Assembly (NCBI GenBank): GCA_038747915.1
Contig: JBCDJJ010000023.1
Coordinates: forward strand, 1-44,718
Direction: 5' to 3'
DNA from: JBCDAP01 sp038747915
GTDB taxonomy: Bacteria; Planctomycetota; Phycisphaerae; Phycisphaerales; UBA1924
Length of the DNA stretch: 44,718 bases
Shown: piece after piece, positions 25,801 through 32,797 of the stretch
Layout of the letters: every line of letters begins with the position of its first letter
Position numbering within the stretch: position 1 is the stretch's first letter
Made by a program: the position numbers and the translations under genes
The notes under the pieces: model-generated
What the model was told of the DNA's origin: nothing
The model's database searches: none
The model's input: only the letters and a program-made list of their open reading frames with translations

Positions 25801-27915
25801 GAACGGGCTGTCGAGCGGGCGCGGGTTGTTGCGGGGATTGAAGGCGTCGTACAGACCGGACTGATTGCCGTCGTCGTCGAAGCGGAGCCAGGAGTCGACG
25901 GTGGTCGAGCCCGGATTTGTGGCGATCTGCAGCCGGTACTCCGATTCGCCCGGCTCACCGGGCGCGCGCTCCGGCCCATCTCCATCGAGCGCAACTGTGA
26001 GCGCTGCGCCCTCACGCGAGAGCCCGCGCAGGAAGGCCTCATCGGGCGTGCCGTACGGGCGTGGGTTGATGGCGCTGATATCGAGCCGCGTGTCCGGGTC
26101 GCCATCGGCGAGCCAGTGCCACCGGCGGAAGTCGGTGGCGCCGTAGAGCCGCGCGAGGCCCGAGCCGAACAGCGTGTAGAGCGCACTCCGGCTTCCTGCG
26201 ACATCGGTGCGCCGGTAATCGAAGCCGAACGGCGTCCCCGTGCTGTCGAATCCGACGATCCCTTGCGGATCGCTCGTCGTCGAGTAGCCATAGGTGCCGA
26301 GGTCGAGCCACACACCCTCGTCGTTCCCGAGCACCTGCTCGAGCTGGGTGAGCGTTTGCTCGGAGATGTTCTCGGTCACGAAGCTGTTGTCCGGGAAACG
26401 CCACATCCGCCCACGCGAGAGAAAGTCGGACGTCGGCAGCACACCGGGAGGCGAGAGCGAACCGGACAGGCCGAGAGTGGCCTGCGCCACCGGGTTGAGC
26501 ACTTGTGCGTCGTGGATGCCGCCGCCCGCGACCGTGCGGTCGAGACCAAGCAGCCCGTAGGCATCGATATCCGCCGGCGTGTCGCCGAAGGCGTGGTTGG
26601 CCGGGTTCTCGATGTCGGTGCCCTGGGTCGCGGTGTTGATGTTGACCATGCCCGAGGTGTCGCGGATGCGGATGGCCGCGATCCACACCGTGCCATCACC
26701 CGTGACGATGGGCAGCCGCTGCCACCGCCGGTCGTAGTACCGGCGGTAGGGCGGGGTGTCGGGCTGGAACTCGCGGTAGTCGCCCTCGCGGATGATGTCA
26801 CTGAACTGGACCGCCGGATCGTCCGGGATGTACTCAAAGTACCCCCGGTCGGCGGTGAAGCGGCGCTCAATGAACGACTGCCGCAGCAGGTTCATCTCGG
26901 CGTTCCAGTCGGCGATGAAATCCCGGTCGTTCAGGATGAGCTGGCAGGGGCTATCGACAAGAAAAGTGGTCTCGAGGTCCGACACCGACTCACCGACCGA
27001 ATCGGCCACCTGCTGCGGGTTGGCAAGCGGGAAGGGCAGATGCACGTACCGGTTGGACTGGAACCACTCGTGCAGCCGCTGCACGCCGGCCTCGACCCCC
27101 GATGCCCCCTGGAAGCCGTCGAGCCCGATCGCCCACCGCCCCTGGAACGCCTGTTGTTCGAGCGCATCGTCGCCCACATCATCGGTCAGGCCGAGGATGG
27201 TGAGATCGAAGAACGGATCTTCCGGCGTGACGTAGGGCCCGAGCTTGGTGAGCTGCGGCCAGATCTCGGTGTTCCACTCTTCGAACGTGGTCGGGGCCGC
27301 GAGCGTGGCCCATGTCGAAGGATCACCGGCGTCGTAATCGGGATCACCCGGGTCGCGCCACGCTGCTCTACCAAAGAGGTACTCATATCTCAAAAGCGCG
27401 TCAGGGGGGTCGGACTCATCGGGGCGGGTAACCCGTGGCCCGTAGTCGCCCTCCAAGGTGTGGGGGACCTGGCCGGTCCCCACGAAGGCCGGGCTCGGAT
27501 CGGAATCGAGCCCGAGCGGCAGACACGCCACCGGCCCCGGGATCGGCTCCGAGCTGCTCAGCCACACGTTCACCTCGTCCGCCCGCGTGCGGTACAGCGG
27601 GAGGAGCGCCCGGAAGTTCTCCGTCGTGAGGTTGCCCGTTCCGTTCGAGAGCTCCACACGCAGATCTTCGTACGCCGAGACGTACTCCTGCATCCCGCGT
27701 CCGATCTCGCCAGAGATGAAGTCGACCGCCTGCTGCGTCGCCGTCGATTGCTCGATCTGCTGCGTCGTCTCGTCGGCGACCTGCGAGTCGGACTGCGTCG
27801 TGATCAGGAACGGGAGCGCGAGCGCCGTCAAGAAGAGCACCAGCGCGAGCGAGATCACCAGCGCCGCGCCGCGGCCGTGCGCAGTGTTGATGGAGAAGCG
27901 TGTCGTCGTGGTCAT
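19858..27915 (-). CDS. Giant GspK-like minor pseudopilin with calcium-type repeats
   Basis: A 2685-residue protein. The N-terminus is a type II secretion K-type pseudopilin signal: short basic leader, Gly16 before the hydrophobic helix 'AALVISLALVLFLTALALP', with Ile instead of Glu at +5, a hallmark of GspK. 'NINTA' motifs, typical of the GspK helix-hairpin domain, occur near residues 425 ('GMVNINTATQG') and 2137 ('GKLNINTASTVAMSALPG'). Between them lies a vast Asp/Pro/Asn-rich region. Residues about 2408-2520 carry D-x-D-x-DG repeats. Ordinary GspK is about 330 residues. ATG 27915 has AAGGAG 7 nt upstream; in-frame sequence before it looks non-coding. Last gene of the H-I-J-K operon. It probably caps the pseudopilus tip; what the extra mass does is unknown. 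Confidence 0.85.
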   Translation of the reverse strand: MTTTTRFSINTAHGRGAALVISLALVLFLTALALPFLITTQSDSQVADETTQQIEQSTATQQAVDFISGEIGRGMQEYVSAYEDLRVELSNGTGNLTTENFRALLPLYRTRADEVNVWLSSSEPIPGPVACLPLGLDSDPSPAFVGTGQVPHTLEGDYGPRVTRPDESDPPDALLRYEYLFGRAAWRDPGDPDYDAGDPSTWATLAAPTTFEEWNTEIWPQLTKLGPYVTPEDPFFDLTILGLTDDVGDDALEQQAFQGRWAIGLDGFQGASGVEAGVQRLHEWFQSNRYVHLPFPLANPQQVADSVGESVSDLETTFLVDSPCQLILNDRDFIADWNAEMNLLRQSFIERRFTADRGYFEYIPDDPAVQFSDIIREGDYREFQPDTPPYRRYYDRRWQRLPIVTGDGTVWIAAIRIRDTSGMVNINTATQGTDIENPANHAFGDTPADIDAYGLLGLDRTVAGGGIHDAQVLNPVAQATLGLSGSLSPPGVLPTSDFLSRGRMWRFPDNSFVTENISEQTLTQLEQVLGNDEGVWLDLGTYGYSTTSDPQGIVGFDSTGTPFGFDYRRTDVAGSRSALYTLFGSGLARLYGATDFRRWHWLADGDPDTRLDISAINPRPYGTPDEAFLRGLSREGAALTVALDGDGPERAPGEPGESEYRLQIATNPGSTTVDSWLRFDDDGNQSGLYDAFNPRNNPRPLDSPFALNAHRGLLDPTNPSFSQAAPRSIAVEPVTEHLTTWNSMRYVPVFDPLGYDGVFANNDATDPGNYQRSGDTAPESDFFDATGRTQVAWRAMMPPWLDALDGRLGMPLPREAAVPDANGASWTAAVAGSGQFGRDWVIPDPSDTTSFVSDENGLALFEGYFGGGFGATDPITNRVHNPIPYYRLDPNRLSAAELHDVLLTVFTPGLLMPDDFFPTPQISSPTNVGVLDYQGLVKDVTRTIPWTVVENWYRNFTRLEDVPAQANRGPIGSATQAYPAPGTPAAPINSGSAPAYGDAEGNGDVNLFDFIAMSSNAAAAMAANIVALRDADGYARADINASNDFVIRVNRDDTQYEPQTNGQFNPNLPNTEYYTPATFEEPANPRSNVALTYGALQGSGFDFVRPDNNDANDGAAELDKLGTTPTDGGYEHVGLEPQPFITEVVTAVATKIVDSIADTDGDASFFDDGTVYFIAVELHNPFTVPVSLRHMALRIGDQHGDHDQNGDGLPEGTGVDTGDGRGLIFPLQGVGVRTDALAQTDYQDSRDAVIPPGESVVVYIDTSLQREVDPADPVANLRLPPRNPDYNPLLFEEADVNDLLTVVESRNRLFPLDTEAANVLNPNVVRSNTNDPDGVGSLYEDTDVSDFLEELRPRAVGVGGANVAEVQGAGLPWIFNAVRRYDRDPNTDTVPLDGLFERAALYTGPGTIYGNGYQRNQIDTPFGLWLQAISDVEDPSYPYSFDRPGRDIEAFTTNAVDGERCERCQIEAGRRRFALPIRSGDLPRLEQMMNSTGTSSDDTVELIVIDDPNMRGNAADNGNFSSVRPESAARNPMVIDRLAYDSNGNGLGEQWFAEAFNPEAEPITFAITVIGQIAFEEDFIGIRDGINNDSMLDSIDRDRSDPNPNDSSIDLTSPTGPVYTDPSVDYIFNPTGALDGEADLPPDNSEEMGFRTADNFTGFIITSTSLQRDKRQPTLDDPDDLIDDAASHGIYELSQQTGRLDVSRSGRNDAQRGFVLYLREGAPDYLSVFPWHENQAGSADPHPEIGDIDGSGTGGEFADYVLAKARSIISRNDRLTDVDSPRDPGTGEVDNTSFTNGNFDLATETYAESGWDIPVLPDSRVSQIGDRRGLIRPVAGNLFRTDTPDTARVTGPGGFGVTPPPTQLPARNAPFTRIGQLALAPTVSHRLNLRTDRWETFSEQMATLMRAEGRQVQRVVSDELFEIDNDDAGFGFVAHPFVGNIQGEIVGGDTPFDPLVDDSIATAIESQAGNALIIRPGYALTELPFDIAELDPAVDPIINDNELPPLRRESVNMLRRAGLELEEYFALTRSARALEETGGFFGSWDDIRHAAAHEYATRLGRVGRLDFTRWTADFGGFATQPRLDGSPLDIGQDSSLNLPVAMFIFDVFDLVSYRNDLSSDGNIRPEIPMAHGKLNINTASTVAMSALPGLAHFNDPYPGVQGYERTNRSERAINPAVGITAYREMIADPIVQQWHSAALGARLGIPFAPSLARTLAGTYQNLQHSHYDFRLRSLGTGITNIRGIREVVPGVQIDLDAPFGPGVAIDPDTFTPIPAMERDPRQLRGLLDFPNAPLTTTFDGGYDQSPVSMAPSAQFEDARISQVRGFASIGELLAVRNTQEPGFGLDVLATDFESTTELGVTYDDEGAQYFPEPALLTTEPQIIRTRNEPSDLQGLAGIPERGTRFIVGPCGTTDCNNDGFPDAIDCDGDDLPDQFYDCNGDGIFERNLDTDADGIPDRTDCNGDGVAEFFLDCNRNGVIDPAEQNLDTDGDNLNDRTDCNGDGIPDIRLDCNNDYIPDNGNFIDFDDDLTGDAIAAPTIAQPRIDPTPDDVPDDYEEQVMLFDRIANLVDIRSDSFLAEIELVGLRFDVDAARDLPDENEDDPTDVDGVPTPDNPFDIGVDIDGRVETDGNGRDVLTIDGRWVPIVRRRITAILDRSNVWSEADRPRVIFFTDEELPAELPSIRD
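20350..20690 (-). repeat. Tandem D-x-D-x-DG (thrombospondin-3-like) coding repeats
   Basis: Within the giant GspK-like gene, the minus strand encodes repeated units such as 'TDCNGDGIPD', 'DCNRNGVIDP', 'NLDTDADGIPDR' and 'NLDTDGDNLNDR', each 11-30 residues apart. At DNA level the plus strand shows recurring 'CCGTTGCAGTC' and 'TCGGTGTCGAGGTT' blocks. The pattern fits calcium-binding EF-hand-like or TSP3 loops. Cys residues in each unit could pair into disulfides. Confidence 0.85.
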
Positions 27916-27977
27916 GTGCCCGACTCCTTGTGCGTGCGCACCGTCTGCGTTGGTGGGGTGTGCGGTGCCCTGTGAAC

Positions 27978-30173
27978 TCAGTTGCGGCGGGGGAGGTCGA
28001 CGGTGAACTGGAACGACGAGGCCTCGAGATCGATGCCCCGGTTGGGATCGCTTGGGTTGGTCTCGGCGATGAGTCGCCGCTGCGATGTGATCGAGGACCC
28101 GAGCGGCTGACCGTTCTCGCTGCGAAGGGTCATCGTGAAACGGAGCGTCCACGGGAACATGTCCGGCTGATCGGAGTCGTAGGGGAAGACGACGTCGTAG
28201 AAACTGGCGTGGACGCGGGCGTTCGGGGCGGTGGCAAAGCCGGTGCCATCAGCCTGGTCGAGATCGCGCATCAGCTCGTAGCCCTGCTGCGCGAAGCCCG
28301 GGCTCGCGCCCTGCACGGTGAGCACCGGCGGATCCGCACCCGAGGTATCGAGGTACGCACCGTTCGCACTCACGAACACGTACTGCTCGGGGCCGACTTC
28401 TTCGTCCTCGGTCTCACCGAACACCGAGGCATCAAGGAAGGCGGGGAACAGCGGCGGCTCGTCCGGCTCGCGCTCCTGCCACGGCGAGAGCCCGAACCAC
28501 ACGATGCCGCCGACCGGTGTGTCCGGTGTTCCGTCTCCATCGGTATCGATGAAACGGGTGTCTTCGGCCGTAGCGCCAGCGGTCGAAGGATCGAGCGAGG
28601 AGAAGAGCAAGTCCGGGTCGATCTGCTCGATCAGCGCCACCAGATCGGGCGTGTACCGGTCGAGCTGACCATCGGGCTGGAACCACGGCTGCGGGATCGC
28701 CCCACCCGAGACGGCCGCAGCGATCGCATCGTTACTCAGATAGTCCCCCGCCCAATCGACCCGCATCGACGAGGCGTACGGCGCCATGGTGTGGCGGAGC
28801 GCCTCCATCTCATCACCGGCGCTGAAGCCCCCGGTCGGTCCGCCACCCTTCACCCGGGTGAACGGATCGAACTCGCCGATGCCTTCGACACGGAAGCACG
28901 CCCGACGCATGAGGTTCGCCGCGTCGCGCGAGCGGCGTGCCCTGGCTTGCTCACTGGTATCCGCGAGTGACGGGGAAAGGAAACTCCGGATCTCGTTGGT
29001 CGTGACAAGCGCAACATCCACCGGGGTGCGGAGCGGCAGCACGTCAAGCGAGTCGCCGGAGACACCGTCGTAGAGGTCGCTCGTGAACGTGCCCGCACCG
29101 TCGATCGCGAGCCGCTCGTTGATGGTGAACGACGCCTTGCCACGAATGGCGTACTCGTCCCACAGCGCCGGCGCGGAGGCTTCGATCGGGTTCGGCCAGA
29201 AGGCCTCGGCGTTCGAACCGTCGATCTCGCTTACGAAGAACGTGTCGATCTCCGCGCCACCGATCGACCCCGTACCAATGTCGGCGATCGTGGTCGCGGG
29301 GAGGGCGAGCCACTCGTCGATGACCTCGGCCGAGAACAAGGCCTCGGCCTCTTCGACGTCGTACGGGTTCGGATCAACAAAGGTGCCGAAGAGCTCCTCG
29401 AGCGACTCGGTGAGCGGCTCGACAACGGTCTGGTTGACGCTCTGCGTGCCGCCGGGCGCGGTGCCGGTCCGCTCCGGGCTCGGGCGGAGCACGATCGTTC
29501 GCGCCGTGGCGAACGCATACGGCTTGATGCCCTCGAGCGTGCTGTCGGTCAGCAGCAGCTCGTGCCGGCCGACCGACCAGGAGAGCGGCGGCCAGAACGT
29601 CAGCCCCATGTTGCTGCCCGGCCACTCGCGGAACGACGGGGTCGAGAGGTGGCCGTACCACACGCGCGACGCCGGGGCCGTGCGCGGCACGTCGATCGGA
29701 ACGCCCGCGCCGCTGTACACCACCGCCGGGGTTTCTTCACCAAACCCAAGCTCCGGCCGGTACACGGGGTCGCCGGCCGCATCGGTGCCCCAGCTCACCG
29801 CGGTCGCCGCAGGACGGATGCGCTCGGACACGATCTCGCCGGCCTTGAAGAACATGAACTGATCGGCCGCCACGACAAACGAGACAGCGTTCGGTTCGGT
29901 GTCGGGGCCGTCGGAGAACTCGATGTTCGCGTGGCGGATGACCATGAACTGGGCGGGGTCGAGCTGCGCGATGTCGTCGCGAACACGCTGCTCGAACGCC
30001 TGGAAGAATGCCGTGGCCGCGGCGGCTCGATTGGCCGCACGCGTGAGCGCACTGATCTCCTGCACGAGCAGCGCCGCGATGCCGATGGTGATGCCGCCCG
30101 TGAACACCGCGACCAGCATCTCGATGAGCGAGAAGCCCGGGTGTGCGTCCCTGCGCGTGCGCATCCGGCTCAT
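27978..30173 (-). CDS. GspJ/PilW-like minor pseudopilin, enlarged (731 aa)
   Basis: Prepilin with a class III signal: basic leader, then 'HPGFSLIEMLVAVFTGGITIG', with cleavage expected after Gly13, Phe at +1 and Glu at +5 (Glu18). The helix runs into 'ALLVQEISALTRAANRAAAATAFFQAFEQRVRDDIAQL', the amphipathic extension typical of GspJ/PilW proteins. The rest is a long extracellular beta-rich region with no recognised domain; ordinary GspJ is about 200 residues. ATG 30173 overlaps the stop of the I-like gene (ATGA). It is third in the operon and sits 62 nt upstream of the K-like gene. By position and signal it should be the J subunit of the pseudopilus tip. Confidence 0.8.
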   Translation of the reverse strand: MSRMRTRRDAHPGFSLIEMLVAVFTGGITIGIAALLVQEISALTRAANRAAAATAFFQAFEQRVRDDIAQLDPAQFMVIRHANIEFSDGPDTEPNAVSFVVAADQFMFFKAGEIVSERIRPAATAVSWGTDAAGDPVYRPELGFGEETPAVVYSGAGVPIDVPRTAPASRVWYGHLSTPSFREWPGSNMGLTFWPPLSWSVGRHELLLTDSTLEGIKPYAFATARTIVLRPSPERTGTAPGGTQSVNQTVVEPLTESLEELFGTFVDPNPYDVEEAEALFSAEVIDEWLALPATTIADIGTGSIGGAEIDTFFVSEIDGSNAEAFWPNPIEASAPALWDEYAIRGKASFTINERLAIDGAGTFTSDLYDGVSGDSLDVLPLRTPVDVALVTTNEIRSFLSPSLADTSEQARARRSRDAANLMRRACFRVEGIGEFDPFTRVKGGGPTGGFSAGDEMEALRHTMAPYASSMRVDWAGDYLSNDAIAAAVSGGAIPQPWFQPDGQLDRYTPDLVALIEQIDPDLLFSSLDPSTAGATAEDTRFIDTDGDGTPDTPVGGIVWFGLSPWQEREPDEPPLFPAFLDASVFGETEDEEVGPEQYVFVSANGAYLDTSGADPPVLTVQGASPGFAQQGYELMRDLDQADGTGFATAPNARVHASFYDVVFPYDSDQPDMFPWTLRFTMTLRSENGQPLGSSITSQRRLIAETNPSDPNRGIDLEASSFQFTVDLPRRN

Positions 30174-31339
30174 AGCTGCACCTTCCCCGAGTTAATGGCG
30201 TACACCCGCGCGGGCAGCGTGAAGAGGTTGAAGACCGGCCGATCGTCGGGATTCGGCGAGCGGTACAGATCGATATCCTCGGGCGAGATCACCGTCGGAC
30301 GGCGGCCATTGACGAACTCGGTGCGGTAGACGCGGCGGTAATAGCCGCGGTTCTGGAGTTCAGCATCAACGAGGGGGTCGTTGACGTCGCCGGGGTCGGT
30401 CGGATCGAGCCCGAGCTGCGCCGCGGTGGCCTCTCGGAGCGACTCCGGAAACGCCGCGCGCTCGAGCAGGACTTTGCTGCCTCGCGGGCGGATAATGAGA
30501 TCGAAGGCCTGATCCTCCACAGGCGTCTGCGCGACGAGGACCGACCGGGCGCCGACATCACCGCTCGCAAGCTCGACCCCTTCGCCTACCTCACCGAGGT
30601 AGCTCGCGCGGAGCTGGGGGGCCGGCCGGGGATCGGTGCCGCGCGTATAGGTCTCGATGTCGGGCTGAATGTCCTGGCCTTCATCGAAGAGGAAGACGGC
30701 ATAGTCGTACTCGCGCGGGCGGGCGCTCGTGACCGTGCGCCGCGTGTTGGGATCGTTCGGGTCGGTCACCTGCGGGTCGGCCGGCGCGATCTCGTAGCGC
30801 CACTGACTCACACGGGTGACGAGACGAGCATCGAAGCCGGTGCCCTCGAGATCGAGCTCCAAGAACGGTTCGAGCGGGGCGTCATCGAAGTCGTCCTCAC
30901 GCGGGAAATTGCCCATGTTGTCGTCGAACTGCTGACTCCACTGGCCCCGGTAGAAGCCCGCGTGCAGCCAGTTGAAACGGCTCGAGGCGTCGAACTCGGT
31001 CCGGTCAGCACCGGGGTCGAGGAAATTGCCATTGGCCGGATCCCAGAACATCTGCTCACGCGTGAGATCGGTCAGCCCGGCACCGGGTGTCAGACCGCTC
31101 TGGCGACGCAGCACCTCCGGCATGGCGAGGCTGAGAGACGCCGAGAGCCGGTCAGCGAGCGATGCCGCCGACGCCTCACGCTGCGCCACGCGCCGTGCGC
31201 CGATGGCCACGCCCAGGTTGGCGATAATCGGAAGCGCCGCAACAAGAATGACGCTCAACGCCAGCAGCACCTCGGGGAGCGTGAACCCCCGACGCGGCTG
31301 GCGCGCGCAACACGTTGACGGCATAGAGCGGCTGATCAT
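30170..31339 (-). CDS. GspI-like minor pseudopilin, enlarged (389 aa)
   Basis: Prepilin with 'QPRRGFTLPEVLLALSVILVA': cleavage after Gly18, Phe+1 and Glu+5 (Glu23). The 'EVLLALSV' helix matches the GspI family ('EVLVALAI'). The mature protein continues with 'GARRVAQREASAASLADRLSASL', then about 300 residues of extracellular sequence with no recognised fold; ordinary GspI is about 125 residues. Start ATG 31339 overlaps the stop of the H-like gene by four bases; internal ATG 31324 is an alternative that also keeps the signal. Second gene of the H-I-J-K set. In other systems GspI nucleates the I-J-K tip complex that starts pseudopilus assembly. Confidence 0.78.
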   Translation of the reverse strand: MISRSMPSTCCARQPRRGFTLPEVLLALSVILVAALPIIANLGVAIGARRVAQREASAASLADRLSASLSLAMPEVLRRQSGLTPGAGLTDLTREQMFWDPANGNFLDPGADRTEFDASSRFNWLHAGFYRGQWSQQFDDNMGNFPREDDFDDAPLEPFLELDLEGTGFDARLVTRVSQWRYEIAPADPQVTDPNDPNTRRTVTSARPREYDYAVFLFDEGQDIQPDIETYTRGTDPRPAPQLRASYLGEVGEGVELASGDVGARSVLVAQTPVEDQAFDLIIRPRGSKVLLERAAFPESLREATAAQLGLDPTDPGDVNDPLVDAELQNRGYYRRVYRTEFVNGRRPTVISPEDIDLYRSPNPDDRPVFNLFTLPARVYAINSGKVQL

Positions 31340-32733
31340 GGGGGTGTGATCCCGTCGTTTCTGGCGACCTGTGCGATCTGGCCGCTCAGCGGATCGATCA
31401 CGACCCACGTCCATTCGGCGGCCGCGGCCTCGAACGCGTTGATGTCTCCGAAGATGTCATCGGTGTACTCGCCGCTCCACTGACCGGAGTCGGTCTCACG
31501 CCGCGGCCATGCAAGGCGCGGCTGGAACGCGCGCTCGTCCGCGATGCGCCACTGGTCGTCTCCGACCGCTGCAACAGTGGCCTCGCGATGGTCGCTGAAG
31601 GTGTCGGTCTCGACGATGGCGTACTGAGACGCGAGGCCGAAGGCCCGGGCCGCGACGAAGACACGCGGAAGGACATCAACACCCCCCGTCGCCAGATCGC
31701 CATCGCCATCATCGACTGCCTCGTCGGGGCCGCTCGCGGGCACATCGGAGCTCCAGGCGATGGTCTGCCCACTCGTGAACGAGACGGCACCGGGCGGTTC
31801 ACGATCGATCACGTACACGAACTCACCCAGGCCCCCGGTCAGCTGTACATCCTCGAGCCCCGCGGGCCCACGACCACCATCAAAGTCGATCGGCAGCGCC
31901 ATCGCCGCATCGTCGATGGCGCTCAGCCCCGACGAAAAGCCACTCGCCATGGGCAGCGCCGCCATGGAGTCGAGCCGAGACCGCTCAATGGCGAGCGACT
32001 CGTTATCCGACACCCCTAGGAGTTCATTTGGGTCGACCCAGTCAAGGATCTCGGTATCGAGTGCGTAGACGACATCGGGGGCGCCCCCGGGCCGGTCGAG
32101 CTGGGTCGCCACCGCTGCCTGGTCGTTGTTGATCTGGACGAGCTCCACAAAACGCCCGCCCGCAGCGAGCGGTTGCGACGCGAGCGAGCCGTCTCGATTG
32201 AACAGGATGGCGAAGCCGACGCCCAAGACTGGACGGTCACCCGTGCCGACAGCAGCGGTCGGATCAAGGTCGGCCGGGTCGTTGGGGTACACCAGCTCCG
32301 GGGCTCCCGGGCCAAGCTGAACGTACTGCTGCCCAGGCGCGACAGCGGTGTAGTCATCGGGGACCGGGATCCACGCGTTATCCACCGGAAGGAAGATGCC
32401 AGGGTTAGCCGGGTCCTCCACCACGGACCGCACCTGGGTGAGGCCGACCGCGTTGGAGTCGTCGGGGAGCAGCAGATCGCCCGTGAGCCGCCACTGGTAG
32501 AACAGCACCGCTGCCCGGCGATCCTCGCTCGACGCCCTGGCCCGCGCATTCTGCGGGTGCGAGCGGAGCTCGTTTCGGGTGGTCGCTTCCGCCTGCTCGC
32601 GAGCGAACTGCAGAATCACAGTCGTCGAAACGCCCGCAAGCAGCGCGATGATCACAATGACCACCAGCATCTCGACCAGCGTGAACGCCCTGGGCGATGA
32701 TCTGAGCGATGAAGAGTGCAACGCCATCGCCAC
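31336..32733 (-). CDS. GspH/FimT-like minor pseudopilin, enlarged (465 aa)
   Basis: Prepilin with 'SSPRAFTLVEMLVVIVIIALLAG'. Phe+1 and Glu+5 (Glu21) are present, but the residue before the cleavage site is Ala16 rather than the usual Gly. The remainder, about 420 residues, is extracellular with no recognised domain; ordinary GspH is about 170 residues. GTG 32733 or ATG 32727 are both possible starts. First gene of a four-gene set whose order, H-I-J-K, is that of classical type II secretion operons. It starts about 65 nt after the phosphatase gene on the same strand. The major pseudopilin GspG, the ATPase and the secretin are not in the window. Confidence 0.75.
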   Translation of the reverse strand: MAMALHSSSLRSSPRAFTLVEMLVVIVIIALLAGVSTTVILQFAREQAEATTRNELRSHPQNARARASSEDRRAAVLFYQWRLTGDLLLPDDSNAVGLTQVRSVVEDPANPGIFLPVDNAWIPVPDDYTAVAPGQQYVQLGPGAPELVYPNDPADLDPTAAVGTGDRPVLGVGFAILFNRDGSLASQPLAAGGRFVELVQINNDQAAVATQLDRPGGAPDVVYALDTEILDWVDPNELLGVSDNESLAIERSRLDSMAALPMASGFSSGLSAIDDAAMALPIDFDGGRGPAGLEDVQLTGGLGEFVYVIDREPPGAVSFTSGQTIAWSSDVPASGPDEAVDDGDGDLATGGVDVLPRVFVAARAFGLASQYAIVETDTFSDHREATVAAVGDDQWRIADERAFQPRLAWPRRETDSGQWSGEYTDDIFGDINAFEAAAAEWTWVVIDPLSGQIAQVARNDGITPP

Positions 32734-32797
32734 ACCCTACGATCGCTACGGCGCGCTTGATGCTGCCAATTGGCCCAAATTTACGTTACGACAGTGA

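Noticed and set aside
24310..27975. A 1221-residue open frame on the plus strand, antisense to the giant GspK-like gene
   Set aside because: Arg/Val/Gly-rich translation with no domain, no ribosome-binding site; it arises because strong G/C third-position bias keeps antisense frames open. The minus-strand frame has a signal helix and family motifs.
32765..32774. Palindrome GCCAATTGGC upstream of the H-like gene
   Set aside because: A 10-bp perfect palindrome is expected many times by chance in a window of this size.
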